A DNA stretch of 64,000 bases from Pegoplata infirma (GCA_963921195.1 OY992536.1:286025530-286089529), one strand, 5' to 3'. Counted from the stretch's first letter, positions 45,629 through 57,810 are shown. Program-made: numbers and translations. The notes: generated by a model not told the origin, from the sequence alone.

Positions 45629-46972
45629 CACTCAAAAAAATAAACTGGTAAAATGCCTTGTAATCCCATTCTACCAATATTTAACAATTTTCCTTGTTTT
45701 TTAACAAAAAATCTAGTACTTTGCACAAACGAGAACTACAGTTTTATTGGTAATTTTACAAGTTTATTTTCGTAATTGTATTCTACCATTTTGAAAGGTT
45801 ATTTTACAAAAAAAAAACTGTAATTTTACAACAAAGTTTTTATTACGAGGATTCTAGTTGAATTACAAAAAAAAACTTTATTTTACAAAAATTATGTTAT
45901 ACGACGATTTATGTTTTTTAACAAAAAAACTTATTTATTTGCATTTTTTTTTATTGAAAAATATTTAAAAAAAAGTTGACAAAATTTTGAAAAATTTATT
46001 ACGAGGATTAATTTAAGGAGGAGTAGTTAATTTACAAAAAAAAACAGTTATTTTACAAAAAATGATTTTATTACGAGGATTTATGTTGTTAACAATTTTT
46101 TTTTTTGTAAATTTACTATTTTGGTTTGTAAATTTACCATTTTTTTAAACATATTTACCATTTTTTCTTGTAAGTTTACCATTTTTTTTGTATTTTTCCG
46201 TTTTTAAAACAATATTTTTACCAATAAAATTGGTTATTTTACCAATTTTTGGTGCATTCAAAATTACGAGGAATTTTACGAGAATTTTACCTACGTCATA
46301 TTTTACGAGGATAGCCTCGTAAAATCACGAGATTTATTGGTAACTTTACAAGTTTTTTTATACCCTCCACTCTAGTGATAGAGGGTATATATAAGTTTGT
46401 CATTCTGTTTGTAACTCATCGAAATATCGATCTGGGACCCCATAAAGTATATATATTCATGATGCCCGATCGATTTTAAGACATTCTAGCGATGTCCGTC
46501 TGTCCGTCTGTCCGTCTGTCCGTCTGTCCGTCTGTCCGTCTGTCTGTCTGTCTGTCTGTCTGTGGAAAATGCTGTCGCGGACAAAATATTGCACAGACAT
46601 GACTGAAACTTAACATATTTTTTGGAAGTTCTCCCGAGAAGTTTGGTATTGCATTTGAGCGATATCGGTTCAGCGGTTCAAAAGTTATGAACGAAAATGT
46701 AAGCACACCTCAAAAATTTCAGTACATTCAACATAACCTAAAAATACAAAATGCTTTAATTCGGCTTCTGGTTGGCATATGTGAACATAATTGAACACCA
46801 AATGGTATTTAAACAAGTACGAACAAAAAAAAAAATCGCGGATTTTTTTTTACCCAAATTTTTTTTCGCGGAAATTTTTTTTTTCGAAAATTTTTTTTTT
46901 CAAAAGTAATTTGTGGAGGGTATCACTACATTCGGCAAGGCCCAATTTAACTTTTTTACTTGTTTTTGAGTG
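45629..46972. mobile_element. MITE with GGTAAAATTACGAG words, split by H5
   Basis: Starts CACTCAAAAAAATAAACTGG after TA (45627-45628) and ends TTTTTGAGTG before TA (46973-46974). Interior words TTTTACAA, GGTAAAA, ATTACGAGGA and TTTACCATTTT recur in both orientations to about 46350. The last ten bases or so lie beyond a Helentron-type insertion. Without the insertion it would be about 730 bp. Confidence 0.8.
46355..46964 (+). mobile_element. Helentron-type copy H5
   Basis: TTTTTTATACCCTCCACTCTAG to CTTTTTTACTTG. (GTCY)n at 46496-46562, the sub-terminal GTGGAGGGTAT box at 46914, CGGCAAGGCCCAATTTAAC before the end. The poly-A/T interior contains CGCGGAAATTTTTT. Inserted in a T run of the surrounding MITE, the T-T target choice reported for Helentrons. 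The (GTCY)n tract creates a spurious Asp/Gln/Thr-rich minus frame. Confidence 0.85.
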
Positions 46973-46974
46973 TA

Positions 46975-47991
46975 TTGGCTGTTATTGAGGTGAAAGCATA
47001 TAACTTCCGTCTAGTTTAAGCTAGACCACAGAAGCCATTTTTTTTAAATAATTGAAAATACCATAAAAAAAATCCTAGATTCTAAAATATTTTTCGGTAC
47101 AGAAAACTTCTAAAGTTCTGTATAGTTCCGAATTTACTTTTCTTCTCACCCAACACTTTATATTCATACTGGCTAAGTTTAAACTTATATTCCTTTAACT
47201 TTAGACTTAAAACTGCATAACGAAAAAAAAAAAGAGAAAAAATTGTACAACTAATAATCATTAACAATTAAGATAATTTGTTGGCATTAATTTAACTTGG
47301 CTTTGCAATTTTTCGTTTTCCATCTAAAATCATGTATTACAACTTTTTGATTGGGAATTAGTTCTCTCTCCACTACCTTCTAATCTTATTGATTGGTTGG
47401 TTGGTTTAGTTGCCTTTTTGTCTCCATTTAGGTTTTCTGTTTTTTTTTTAATTTTTCTTAAATGACAGAAAAAACTACTTGTTGTATAATATAATTATGC
47501 CAACTTTTGTTAGCAAAAATATTTAAAAGCTATAAAAATTTCATATTTATGTTATTTTTCTGTTGTAGCCATATTTCTTGAGAGTCTTTTTGTGTCTAAT
47601 CTGGCCACTTTGGTCTCAAAAACAAAACAAAAAAAAACATAAAAGGTAACGCAAAAATATAATGCTTAATATTATTAAATATGTATTTTATAGACGTGAT
47701 ACGAGTTAATGGACAAGTGGTATTGTTAATGTGACACATTGATTGACATTTAGATAGTTTTTTCTTTTGGATATAAGTACAAATTTATTTTTTTAATAAT
47801 TTAAAAAGAAATTTTTAAACATTATTTCTTAATTACATCTACTTTAAGATAGTTTAAATTTATATTATACTGGGAGATTTCAAATCATTCTCCTCGAAGG
47901 AGTGAGCAATAAGGTTCAAATACAAATTTATTGAGACAATTATTAAACAAAATTGATTGCGTAGTACGCAATGCGTACGTACACTCAAAAT
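46975..47991. other. No recognised gene
   Basis: AT-rich with poly-A and poly-T runs; frames 47082-47267 and 47860-48060 (minus) have no domain. Reads as intron or spacer. Confidence 0.5.
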
Positions 47992-48127
47992 ATTTTGTAG
48001 GCAAAAACAAATGAAAAACACATTTAAAACCAATGAATAAACAATTGAAAACACACTCAAAAAATTATGTCATTAACTGTTTGTAGTTTATTTAAAAAGT
48101 TTTACGTTTAGTCGTTTTAAAAAGAAA

Positions 48128-49103
48128 ACAAGTAGAAAAGTTAAATTCGACCTTGCCGATTCTATGAATACCCTCCACAATGCCTTTTTAAAAGGATCAA
48201 ACATTTTTAAAGTGAAATAAATTAAAAATTTTGATTAGAAATATTTTATTTAAAGTAAAAAACTCTTTTTTAGTCATTAAAAAAAAAAACTAATTACTAA
48301 TTTTTTTTAGTGTAAAACTTTTTTTCGAGTGTAATGTTTTTTTTACTGTAAAAATATTTCTGAGTGAATGCACGTACGTATGTACACAAAATATTGACAT
48401 TTTTGTAAAAAAAACCTATATTTTTTTTTGAGTGTAAAATTTTTTTTGAGTGTAAAATTTTTTTCGAGTGTACTTTTTAAGCTACCAATGCTTTTCAAAC
48501 TAAACAAGTTTAAAAAGCATTGCTTAAAAACTAAACAGGTTTGAAATGCATTGTTAAGTTACCACCAATGCTTTTAAAACTTGTTTAACACGTGGCATTT
48601 AAGATGAACCCAATCTGAAATTCAGGGTTTTGCTTATATGTAACTGTTGAACCACTGGACCCACTGAGCTGAAATTCAATACCAAACAGACCTGGGGAAC
48701 GGCAAAGATATGTGTAAGGTTTCATTGGTCTCATTATTGTCTTTCGAAAGTTATCGTGTTTTTTATCTCTTAAATTCGCGAAAAACCCTTGCCGAAATTT
48801 ACTCTTTTGCTCATAACTTTTGAACCAATTGACCGATTTGGCTGGATTGCAATACCAACCTGACCAGGTAAATGACGAACATATATGCCAAACTTCAGTA
48901 GCCTCTGTAAAGTCCTTCAAAAGTTAGCGTGTTTTCTACGGACGGACAGACAGACAGACGGACATCGCTAGAATGTCTTAAAATCGATCGGGGATCATGA
49001 ATATATATACTTTATGGGGTCCTAGACCAATCTTTCGATGTGTTATAAACGGAATGACAAACTTATATATACCCTCTATCACTAGAGTGGAGGGTATATA
49101 AAA
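48128..49103 (-). mobile_element. Helentron-type copy H6
   Basis: Minus orientation: CTTTTCTACTTG end at 48128, GTGGAGGGTAT box at 48163-48177, then TTTTACACTC-type poly-A/T words, a short 48485-48585 segment of AATGCTTTT repeats, the paired AACTTTTGAACCA phrases, (GTCY)n at 48940-48963, and ATACCCTC/GAGGGTATA at 49070-49100. Complete and non-coding. Confidence 0.85.
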
Positions 49104-49242
49104 TTATGTTTTTTCATTCTTTTTAACCAAAAAATTCGAAAAAATAACCTACGAAAACTTTAAAAATCAATGATAGTTCTGTTATCTTTACAAACAAATC
49201 CAAAAAAATAACTAACGAAATTATTAAAAATTAATGATTTCA

Positions 49243-49650
49243 TAAGGGTTCAAGTTGAAAAAAATGCAGAAGAAAAATTGAATTTCTAAAAATTATAGAC
49301 ATTTCTGGTATTTCCCATACCGGTTTCAAACACCCCAGTTAGTGTCATCTTCAGTAGGATTTTAAATGTCGGTTTGTCTTGTTAATGAAAACTGTTTTTT
49401 ATATATGTGAATATTTATAGTTTCTACAGAATAAATTTTGACAGTTTCCAACACTACAATTCTATTTCTAGCAATCTAAACCTCACCTCATACTTTCTTT
49501 CAACTTTTTTGTCTTTTACATTATTTCGCAAGGGTTACCAACATGATCTGGAATTGCAGACACAAATGAAGGAATTTGCATTTTCTGTTTCGGAGACGTG
49601 CCTAATGGCGACATATTTTGTCAGTAATTTTATTTGATTTTTTCTGTTGG
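49243..49650 (-). mobile_element. Repeat B, copy 3, hammerhead-like core on the minus strand
   Basis: Minus orientation from about 49505 to 49247 matches 10500-10745. The core reads CTGAAGA (49348-49354), still allowed by CUGANGA, then GACAC...GTGTTTGAAACC, the GGTATGGGAAATACC hairpin and AAATGTC. Beyond 49505 the plus strand has a short protein-like run (GYQHDLELQTQMKEFAFSVS, 49535-49594) not present in the other copies and of unknown origin. Confidence 0.6.
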
Positions 49651-50040
49651 TTATTTTTTACAATTTTCAGTTGAAATATTTTTTTAAAAATTTTAAATAA
49701 AATTTTGAGGAATCGATCTTGCAATCAACTACATTTTGGCCAGACACTCTACCCATCGTGCCAAAGTCACTTGATACAAACCTGTTTTTATATTTCTATA
49801 AATAATTTTACTTGTGTAGGTAAAAACTAATGATATCTCATTAAAAAATACCAACAATTAAAAAAAAAATTAATTACACGAATCATTAAAAATTTAAAGA
49901 ATAATCAGTAGTTTTTAGAGAACAAAAAAAAAATACTTTAAAAATTAAATGTTAATAAAAGTCTTTATTTTTTAGTGTGTTATTTTTGAAACAAAGGATA
50001 TAAGTAGTCATTTATAAAAACTGAACATCAAACAAATGTT

Positions 50041-51000
50041 TTTATACCCTCCAACCACAGTATGGGGGTATACTCACTTTGTCATTCCGTGTGTAACGCA
50101 TCGAAATATCGGTCTAGGACCCCATAAGGTATATATTTTATTGATCAGTGATCGATTCTAAGACATTCTAGCTATGTCCGTCCGTCTGTCCGTCTGTAGA
50201 GGACACGATAAAGTCCAAAATAAAAGAGCTAGACTTCCGAAGTTTGGCACGAATATGTCCTAGGAAGTCAGGTTAAGTTCGGAAATGGGCAAAATCGGAC
50301 CAAGGGGAAAAAAGTTCCCCCTTTGAGAACTAAACCAACCTAAGAAAAACCGCATTTTTTGCAGGGTTTTTTGTACTTTTGCTAAGCAAATGCAACTTTC
50401 TTATCTCATAAAAGTTCAAAATCGCAAGGGAAGGTTCCCCATAACGTCACCCACCAAATACTACTTTTTATTTTTGAAATAAAATACTTTCATTGAATAA
50501 ATGCTACTTTTATTCTTAAAATGAATTGTATGTATGAACTTTAAAGATCTTTTTTAGAATTAAAAATTATAAAAACTAAGTGAATCTCGCACAAAATTTT
50601 ACTGCATCCTTAAATTGTACTTAATACATTATTACAACCACGAAGTAATATAAAACTGCGCGAATTAAGTAAATATAAATTTAATAATTTACTTTGTATT
50701 TCAAATTTCATAAAAAAGTCTGAAAATATAAGAAATCAACCAAGTTAAAAAAACACTTTCACATATTTTTTCCTTTTGTCTATAGATTTCACTCAGTTTT
50801 CTCACACAAAATTTTACTATAACATTTAAAAATCACAAATTATTTCGTGCCGCTCTGATCAGCTGTTTTTTGCGCGGGAAAACTAAAAGACTTAACAGAC
50901 GCGACACGACAGGTTTTAAAAAACAGTTAATTTTATAAACAAAACTTAATGAAATTTTTTCATTCCATTCATTAGTGATATGAAGCGTTTTTCTATCAGT
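50041..51000 (+). mobile_element. Helentron-type copy H7, second subfamily
   Basis: TTTATACCCTCCAACCACAG with partner TATGGGGGTATA, GGACCCCATAAGGTATAT, (GTCY)n at 50176-50198, then a distinct interior: AATCGGACCAAGGGG, AAAAGTTCCCCC. The 3' part is AT-rich and lacks the CTTTTCTACTTG end; the boundary is set by where MITE A resumes (AACGTAAAAC). H8 belongs to the same subfamily. Confidence 0.7.
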
Positions 51001-51058
51001 GAACGTAAAACTTTTTAAATAAACTACAAACAGTTAATGACATAATTTTGTTAGTGTA

Positions 51059-52518
51059 TGACAAATTTAATCTTAACCAATTGAGAGTTATTTAAAAAAA
51101 AAAAATCCGCCTCTCGGAAACCCGGACCACCTCATCACTTCCGCATTCTTTTTATGTGCGGCAATTTGTAGTGCTTCTCAGCAAATAAAGTGAAATCCAT
51201 AAATTGCCAGTTAACAGAAAATTGCTAAGTGCCTTTAGAAACCCCTTCCTGGGTAAAAAAGAGTTATTTGCTACTGCAGAAAAAAAATAATATTGACAAC
51301 CATATTGTAAAAATAATGAATATTTTTTTTTTTGTCATTAATTTACCAGTAAAAGAACGAACCCAACATAAAAACTGGCTACATGTTCATAATTGCAACT
51401 AAAGAATCATATAAAAAAATTAAACTGCGCATGCCTAACACCATCATCATTATTATTAACATTAACCAGCACCATCATGGAAGACTGGAACAACTACACA
51501 CAATATTTGATGTATATATGACGCAAGTGTGAATTTAAGGCTGTACAGTTGTAATGGAAGACAAGTGTTCATGAGTTTTTCATGGATGGACATGTTTGCA
51601 CAAAACGAAAAAAAAAAAATAAAGCCAAAAGGCTAAAATGAATGATGGCGCTATAAAATGGCGTAGTTTATGTGATGAAATGACTGGTGATTTGTTTTTT
51701 TAAATTTTTCTTCTGTTCATTTCTGTTCAAGTTACTTATACGGTAAACTACCACCAACTGAGGTTAAAGACTGGTTAATGGTTATGAAAATTAATTAGAA
51801 ATATATACAATTTACAATCTACACCTAACCTAAAACTAACTTTTCAAAAAAAATATTTTTTTTTTATAATCTTATGCTAGAGTTAGACAAATTTATATTA
51901 TAGTTTGTAATTATTTTATTTAATGAAATTCTAAGAAATATAGAAATAATATTTGATTTATATAGAATGTAGTGGCAAAAATAATAACATAATTTAAGAT
52001 AGTTTTTAAAACTTCGAGGCCACACAGATGTAATACATTTGTGTAATGTTAACCCTTTGAGGTGGGGTTGGTACTAAAAAACAACCGAAGCTATAAAAAA
52101 AACAATGCGCAATATTTTTAATTCTGATTTTTTTATTTGAAAGATAAACTATCGTGATATTTTTAGAATTTTAAAACACAAAATTTGATCAATTAGAATT
52201 GCCAGGGTTGCCACTCAATCGTGGCATGCTTTTCTCGGCTGCAGTTGTACAGCAAAAACCACTGAACAGATTTTGATGAAATTTTAAATTTTGAACCGAT
52301 TTTGATGAAATTTTTTGATTTGTAGATTACTAAACTACGCCCAATTTATAAATATTAAACATACAGCTAATACTAAACATTAACCGGATGATATACGTCT
52401 GAAAATAGTAATAAAATGGAGTAAAACTGCATTAACAGTTTTTGATTTTGTGATCCTATTTCCTTTTAAAAGGACTTCAAATTATAAAGGATACTATTTG
52501 TAAAATATATTTGAAATA
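51059..52518. other. No recognised gene
   Basis: AT-rich. ATCATCATTATTATTAAC low complexity at 51440-51470. No frame with a domain. Confidence 0.5.
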
Positions 52519-52801
52519 TTTGTACTTGTCCTAGGATGCCAGTGGTGATGGAAAATGAAAAAAGGGGATCTCCCCCATTTCTTCACTTTTTATTTTGCCA
52601 TAGTAAGATAAAAGTATGTGAATAAAGTCCTTTGAAAACTTTTTCAAAATAGGATTAAGTTTTAAAAGGTTGTAACTTACCTCCTTTTTCCTGATATGTA
52701 AAAAAAATAAAATAAGAAAATTAGGGGAAAATTTGTTTCAAACGTATATTATCCTCCTCTCTCATATGCTATTACTAGTGGCATCCTAGGACAAGTACAA
52801 A
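52519..52801. mobile_element. 283-bp TIR element, GTACTTGTCCTAGGATGCCA ends
   Basis: TTTGTACTTGTCCTAGGATG and its inverse flank a 283-bp segment; the match runs inward for about 30 bp (GTGGTGATGG against ACTAGTAATAGC). The interior has no frame. No target duplication could be read with confidence. Confidence 0.7.
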
Positions 52802-53735
52802 CAGTGTTGCCATATATCAAGATTTCCCTTTTTTGCAAGTTTTTATAGGTCCTAAAAAGTTTTCTGGATTTTTTCTAAAAAACAAGTTTTTGGAAACTTA
52901 TGCAAGTTGTTCAAACTTTTCTTAATTAGTAAAAAAAATACAAAAACATCAATTTATTTGTAAATACCCGAAATATTGGTGCCAGACCAACCTTTTAGCA
53001 TACCGACGCACAGTGGGTTCGATGGTACCCAAAATGGCGATTAATTCAGATAAGCAGTAGTTTTAGAATATTATATTTTTTTATTGATGACATAATATAA
53101 GCACGTAAAAATACACATTTTGGAAAAAAAAAAATTGGAAAAAATTTTTTTTTTTAACCTGTTAGGCGTTTTTTTTGTTTTTCGGAAAAAAGGGTTATAG
53201 TTCACAATTTTTGCTGTAACTTTGGAATGAAAAGCGATAAATTAATAAACAAAAATGTAAATTAAAGTGCACATAATGTGCTGTCAAAGTAATTAAAGAA
53301 AGAACGCATAATATGTATCTATATTATTATAATTTTTTTTTAAAATCCAATTTTTGTTTTTCACAAAATCTCATAAATGTACAAATTTATCTGAAAAAAG
53401 TGATTTATGGGAATATTATAGTTTTTTATTAAGGAATTATCATAAATACAAAAAAACACAGCATTTTAAAAAAAAAAATTAACAAAAAAAATTTTTTTTT
53501 TAATCTTTTAGTCGTTTTTTATGTTTTTGGAAAAAAGCACGAAACCCTTGAACATGTAATAAAGCTACAAAAAACAAATGGAGGGGACGTTTTTTTCGCG
53601 TAGGGGGAGGGTTTACCGGGAGACTATGGGGGACACCTTCCCCTCGCGATAAACGTTGCCAAAAAAATAGATGTCAGTTTTTGCACCTAATTAATACAAA
53701 TTTATCATTATTTAAATTATTTTTTCTATACACGC
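52802..53735. other. Unassigned repeat-like sequence
   Basis: Two poly-A/T blocks with similar phrasing lie near 53050-53170 and 53400-53530: GACATAATATAAGCACGTAA or TAAATACAAAAAAACAC, each followed by an A/T run and a GTTTTT-GTTTTTCGG or GTTTTTGG box. A G-rich patch at 53597-53650. Possibly the inner part of H8 or a diverged tandem copy. Confidence 0.35.
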
Positions 53736-53739
53736 CCCC

Positions 53740-54189
53740 AAAAAGGGGCGGACCGAAAAAATTGGCATTCCTGATCCCCCTTGGTTCAAATTCAGGTCGA
53801 TGAACTTCATATGGCATTAAAATGTTTCAATTATTGAACAAATATACAAATAAAACTTGTAAAAAAAATATTTTTCTGGGATAGTTTTAGTTCTTCAAGG
53901 GGGAACTTTTTCCCCCCTGGTCCGATTTTTCTCGTTCAAGAACTTAACCAGCCCATGATCATTATACATATTTGTGACAAACTTCAGGATTCTAGCTCTT
54001 GTTTTATGTACTTTATCGTGTGCTCAACAACAGACGGACGGACGGACACACGGTTAGTCACAGAATGTCTAAGAATCGATCAGTGATCAATAATATACAC
54101 TTTATTGGGTCCTAGACCCATATTTCGATGCGTTACATACGGAATGACAAAGTGAGTGTAAGCCCATACTGTAGTTGAAGGGTATAAAC
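53740..54189 (-). mobile_element. Helentron-type copy H8, second subfamily
   Basis: Minus orientation: AAGGGGGAACTTTTTCCCCCC and GGTCCGATTTT as in H7, the AGCTCTTGTTTTATG phrase, GACGGACGGACGGAC (about 54031), the TCTAAGAATCGATCAGTG core, GGGTCCTAGACCCATATTTC and the ATACTGTAGTTGAAGGGTAT end. The 3' limit is unclear. Confidence 0.7.
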
Positions 54190-55190
54190 ACATATATAAT
54201 GGATTTGTTTAATAAATGATACCCAGACTTTTTACACAAAAATGGGAATAAAAAAAAAGGGCCGGGCATTGTCCGTACTTTTTTTTCTTTTAAATAAAAG
54301 CTGATATCCTATACTTTTTTAAAATCCACAAAACTAAATCCAACTATTACTAACTTAATATGTGTGGCCCATTAAATATGGAAAATATCCCAATTTTGGA
54401 CCCTTTTTAAAAAAATTATTAAAAACGTTGAGACACAATTTTTATAAACAAAAAAAATTTTAGAATTTAGCTTAATCCCTGGTGTTTAAGGTTCCATTTT
54501 AAAAGATTTTCTTTTAAAAGACTTAATACCACTAATAATCGCTTGAATTGTAAAATATTTCAATTTTTTTACTTTTTTCAAAAACTGCAATAATTTGTTA
54601 ACTTTGACAGCTCATAGGAAAAAAAGTAAACAACTTAGTTGATTGATTTTGATAACTAGTGTTGCAGAATTTTATCAACTTTTACCGCATACCAAATTTT
54701 ATAACAAAAACTTCATTTATAAATTTCAATTAATCGCCACTTTGGCACCATTTGAACCCAATGTGCGACGGTCTATGTAAACGGTTACAATTCAATTCAT
54801 CTACGATACAAGTCGCAAATATCAATGGATTTGGATGAAAACTAAAGTATTTTGAAATTTCCGAAATTTGATTTTTAAATATATTTTGTATTCATAAATC
54901 CTCATTCCAAATTTTAGTGACATTGAATCATTTTTACTTCTTGTCCCTATACAAACCAGCCTCCCGATGTTCATTTTACTCTATCAAAATACATGAAAAT
55001 ATGATATATTCGATTAAAATTTTGTTTATAGTCTGGAAACCTTATTAAATCTATGTAAAATCAGATCATTCTATGCCTTTTCCGCCGTATGAAAACCATA
55101 TATTCACTTAAATTTGTCAGTTGGCAACAAATAGAAGCATTTTTCGCTCAAATAGTGTATTTACTGCACTAATAAAAGACCTTACCAATT
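54190..55190. other. No recognised gene
   Basis: AT-rich; GGGCCGGGCATTGTCCGTAC at 54260 is a small GC-rich patch. No domain-bearing frame. Confidence 0.45.
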
Positions 55191-56278
55191 ACACAGTGCA
55201 ACACCCAAAATCGGAATGGGATGAAACCAAAAGCAAATGAAAGTTGACATATTCCATAACAAACCCCTCAAGGCTTTTTTCTAGTTCAGAGCTAGGTTTT
55301 GTTTTACACGCATTTGAAGTTAGTGCACTTTTATTATAATTACACCTAGAAAAGTATTACAGTAACTATTTACGGTTATTCAAAAAGTTTTTAGTTAAAG
55401 TTGTTTTAAACGTTTTATCGTTTGTTTTTCAATGAAAATAAAATATTAAACAATTTATACAGTTGTTAAAATAATAAACTACAAAAGTTACGGAAAAATA
55501 TTTTTATCAGTTAAATTATTTGTGACTGATTATACCGTATAATTTTACAGAAGTACGGTTTTTGTAGTTTGTTATTCAAAAAATTTTATTTTTACTTCAC
55601 AAAATAAAAAATTGTAAACAGTTAAAATAACTGAATTATCGCTTGTTTTTACGGAATGTCTAGTCGTTTATTAACGTTTAAAAATAACTGAAAAAGTATG
55701 TTGTTTCAACTGAAATATAAGTAGTCCGTTTTTTAAAAGGAAAAGCGATTGTTTTAAACGTTTTTTCAGTTGAATTTACTTACAAAATATTTTGAGTGTA
55801 CAATAATAAATGCTTGAAAACTGTATTAGTGGCGAATGATTAATATTGTAATTGCCTTTAAATAACAATCATACGCAACGGTGTCCAGTGATTTATATTA
55901 ATAATTGCCTTTAAATAACAATCATACGCAACGGTGTACATGGTTTATTTTAATAATTTGGCTATTCAGTAAATAGGTACTGGACCGATTGCAGCAAAAT
56001 TCATACCAGTCATAGCTGAAGTAATTTTGAGCTTAAGTTTGGAAACTGGACCCTACATGTTTAATAAGGGCACCACCAGGGGTATTTAAAGTTGGACACG
56101 TTTAGTACACAAAAACTTTAAATGCTTTAAAATCACCAACTTTAAATGCGTGTAAAATAAAATCTAGCTCTGACCTAAAAAAAGGCCTTGGGGGTTTTGT
56201 TATGGAAAACGTCAGCTTTCATTTGCTTTTGGTTTCATCCCATTCCGATTCCGAAAGTTCGATTTTGTATCACTGTGT
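55191..56278. mobile_element. 1.1-kb TIR element with ACACAGTG ends
   Basis: ACACAGTG at 55191 and CACTGTGT at 56271-56278. Inverted arms of about 140 bp share ATCGGAATGGGATGAAACC, CAAAAGCAAATGAAAG and the TTTTACACGCATTT box. A younger MITE lies inside (55343-55798). A 35-bp segment, AATTGCCTTTAAATAACAAT onward, is directly repeated with a 53-bp period (55850, 55903). No gene and no clear duplication at the ends. Confidence 0.75.
55343..55798. mobile_element. MITE with AGTTAAAATAACTG and AAACGTTTT words
   Basis: Begins CACCTAGAAAAGTATT after TA (55341-55342) and ends ATATTTTGAGTG before TA (55799-55800). Words CAGTTAAAATAACTG, GTTTTAAACGTTTT and ACGGTTTTTGTAG recur in both orientations. Nested in the 55191-56278 element. 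Same terminus clan as MITE A. Confidence 0.8.
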
Positions 56279-56797
56279 TATAGATCCAATCAGTCATGTT
56301 TGGACAGGGGTCTCATTATCGAGCTGGTGTTGGATATTTTCTTACTTCCGTGTGTACAATTTTTTAAGCCTTCATAAATATGAATTGAACGATCAAAATT
56401 TGGAGTCCTGAAAGATTCATATTTGACTCTTAATTATTGACATTTAAAAAACTCAAAATATTTTTTTTTAATATTCATAAAAGTCTAAAAAGGCTCAGAA
56501 AAGAATAACATATATTTTTCAGTGTCTTTTATGAGTCATATAATAGCGCTCAGAAAGAGGGATTATTTTGAAAGGAAAAAATACTCATATTTTTATGTTT
56601 TTCGAACTCCAAGTGTACGCTGGGTTGTTTTTTAAGGGAAGGGAAATTTCCAAAGGAAAAAAATCTTAAAATCCAAAAATTTTTAATGGAAAAAATATTT
56701 AAATTTTTTGAAGGAAAAATCTAAAAAATTTATAGGGAAAATGTGAAAATTTTTAAAGGAAAACTGTGTCTAAATTTGGTACAAAAAAATGAAAAAT
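56279..56797. other. Unassigned, GGAAAAA-rich near its end
   Basis: From about 56620 the sequence repeats AAGGAAAAAATCT, TAGGGAAAATGTG and AAAGGAAAACTGTG words. These look like an early, diverged form of the 35-bp minisatellite that starts at 57058. The frame 56202-56411 has no domain. Confidence 0.45.
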
Positions 56798-57050
56798 GAA
56801 AGAAAGTATTAAGTGAGGTTGAGATTGCTAAAAATAGAATTGTAGTGTTGGAAACTGTCAAAATTATTCTGTAGAAACTATAAATATTCACATATATAAA
56901 AAACAGTTTTCATTAACAAGACAAACCGACATTTAAAATCCTACTGATGATAACACTAACTGGAGTGTTTGAAACCGGTATGGGAAATATCAGAAATGTC
57001 TATAATTTTTAGAAATTCAATTTTTCTTCTACATTTTTTAACTTGAATCT
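56798..57050 (+). mobile_element. Repeat B, copy 4, best-preserved hammerhead-like core
   Basis: CTGATGA 56944-56950, AACAC/GTGTT arms, GAAA, the GGTATGGGAAATATC hairpin and GTC ending at 57000. The two strands flanking the core, TTAAAATCCTA and TATAATTTTTAG, can pair as a 2-bp and a 5-bp helix around a 2x2 loop (stem I). Placed at the start of the 35-bp minisatellite. Confidence 0.65.
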
Positions 57051-57057
57051 GAGTTTT

Positions 57058-57810
57058 TTTCTATAGGAAAAATGTCTGAAACTTTTTCTATAGGAAAACT
57101 GTCTTAGAATATGGGACTTTTTCTGTTGGAAAAATGGGTCAAAATCTGAGACTTCCTCTATAGGAAAAGTGTCTTAGAATTTAAGACTTTTTCTATAGGC
57201 AAAATGTCTCAGAATCTGAAAATGTCTCAGAATCTGAAAATGTCTCAGAATCAGAGACTTTTTCTATAATAAAAATGTCTCAGAATCTGAGACCTTTTAT
57301 ATAAGAAAAATTTCTCAGAATCTGAGACATTTTCTATAAGAAAAATGTCTCAGAATCTGAGACTTTTCCTATAAGCAAAATGTCTCAGAATCTGAGACTT
57401 TTTCTATAGGAAAAATGTCTCAGACACAGAGTCTTTTTCTACAGAAAAATGTCGCAGAATCTGAGTATTTTTCTATAGGAAAAATGTCTCAGAATCTTTT
57501 TCTATAGGAAAAACGTCTTGGAATCTGAGACTTGTTCTATAGGAAAAACGCTTCAAAATCTGAGACTTTTTCTATAAGAAAAATGTCTCAGAATCTGACA
57601 CCTTTTCTATAAGAAAAATGTCTTAGAATCTGAGACTTTTCCATGTCTCAGAATCTGAGGCTTTTTCTATAGGAAAAATGTCTCAAACTCTGAGTCTTTT
57701 TCCATAGAAAAAATGTCGCAGAATCTGAGTCTTTTTCTATAGGAAAAATGTCTCAGAATATAAGACTTTTTCTATAGGAAAAACGCCTCAGAATCTGAGA
57801 CTTTTTCTAT
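57058..57810. repeat. 35-bp minisatellite, AATGTCTCAGAATCTGAGAC type
   Basis: About twenty units, diverged by substitutions and short deletions. Each unit holds two dyads: TCTCAGAATCTGAGA and TTTTTCTATAGGAAAAA. Continues after a gap at 58158-58275. Non-coding. Confidence 0.92.

Larger units (their letters stand above)
47992..51056. mobile_element. MITE 'A', copy 3, split by at least three insertions
   Basis: Starts CACTCAAAATATTTTGTAGG after TA and ends ACATAATTTTGTTAGTG before TA (51057-51058). Segments of MITE A appear in order at 47992-48057, 49104-49242, 49651-50040 and 51001-51056. The gaps are filled by an inverted piece of the family's own right end (48058-48127), H6, repeat B and H7. 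The GGGGAATCGATCCCGC box survives as GAGGAATCGATCTTGC (49708). Confidence 0.8.

Noticed and set aside
46476..46706. Frame with DRQTDRRTDGQTD-type repeats
   Set aside because: Translation of the (GTCY)n microsatellite of H5; the same applies to 20249-20494.
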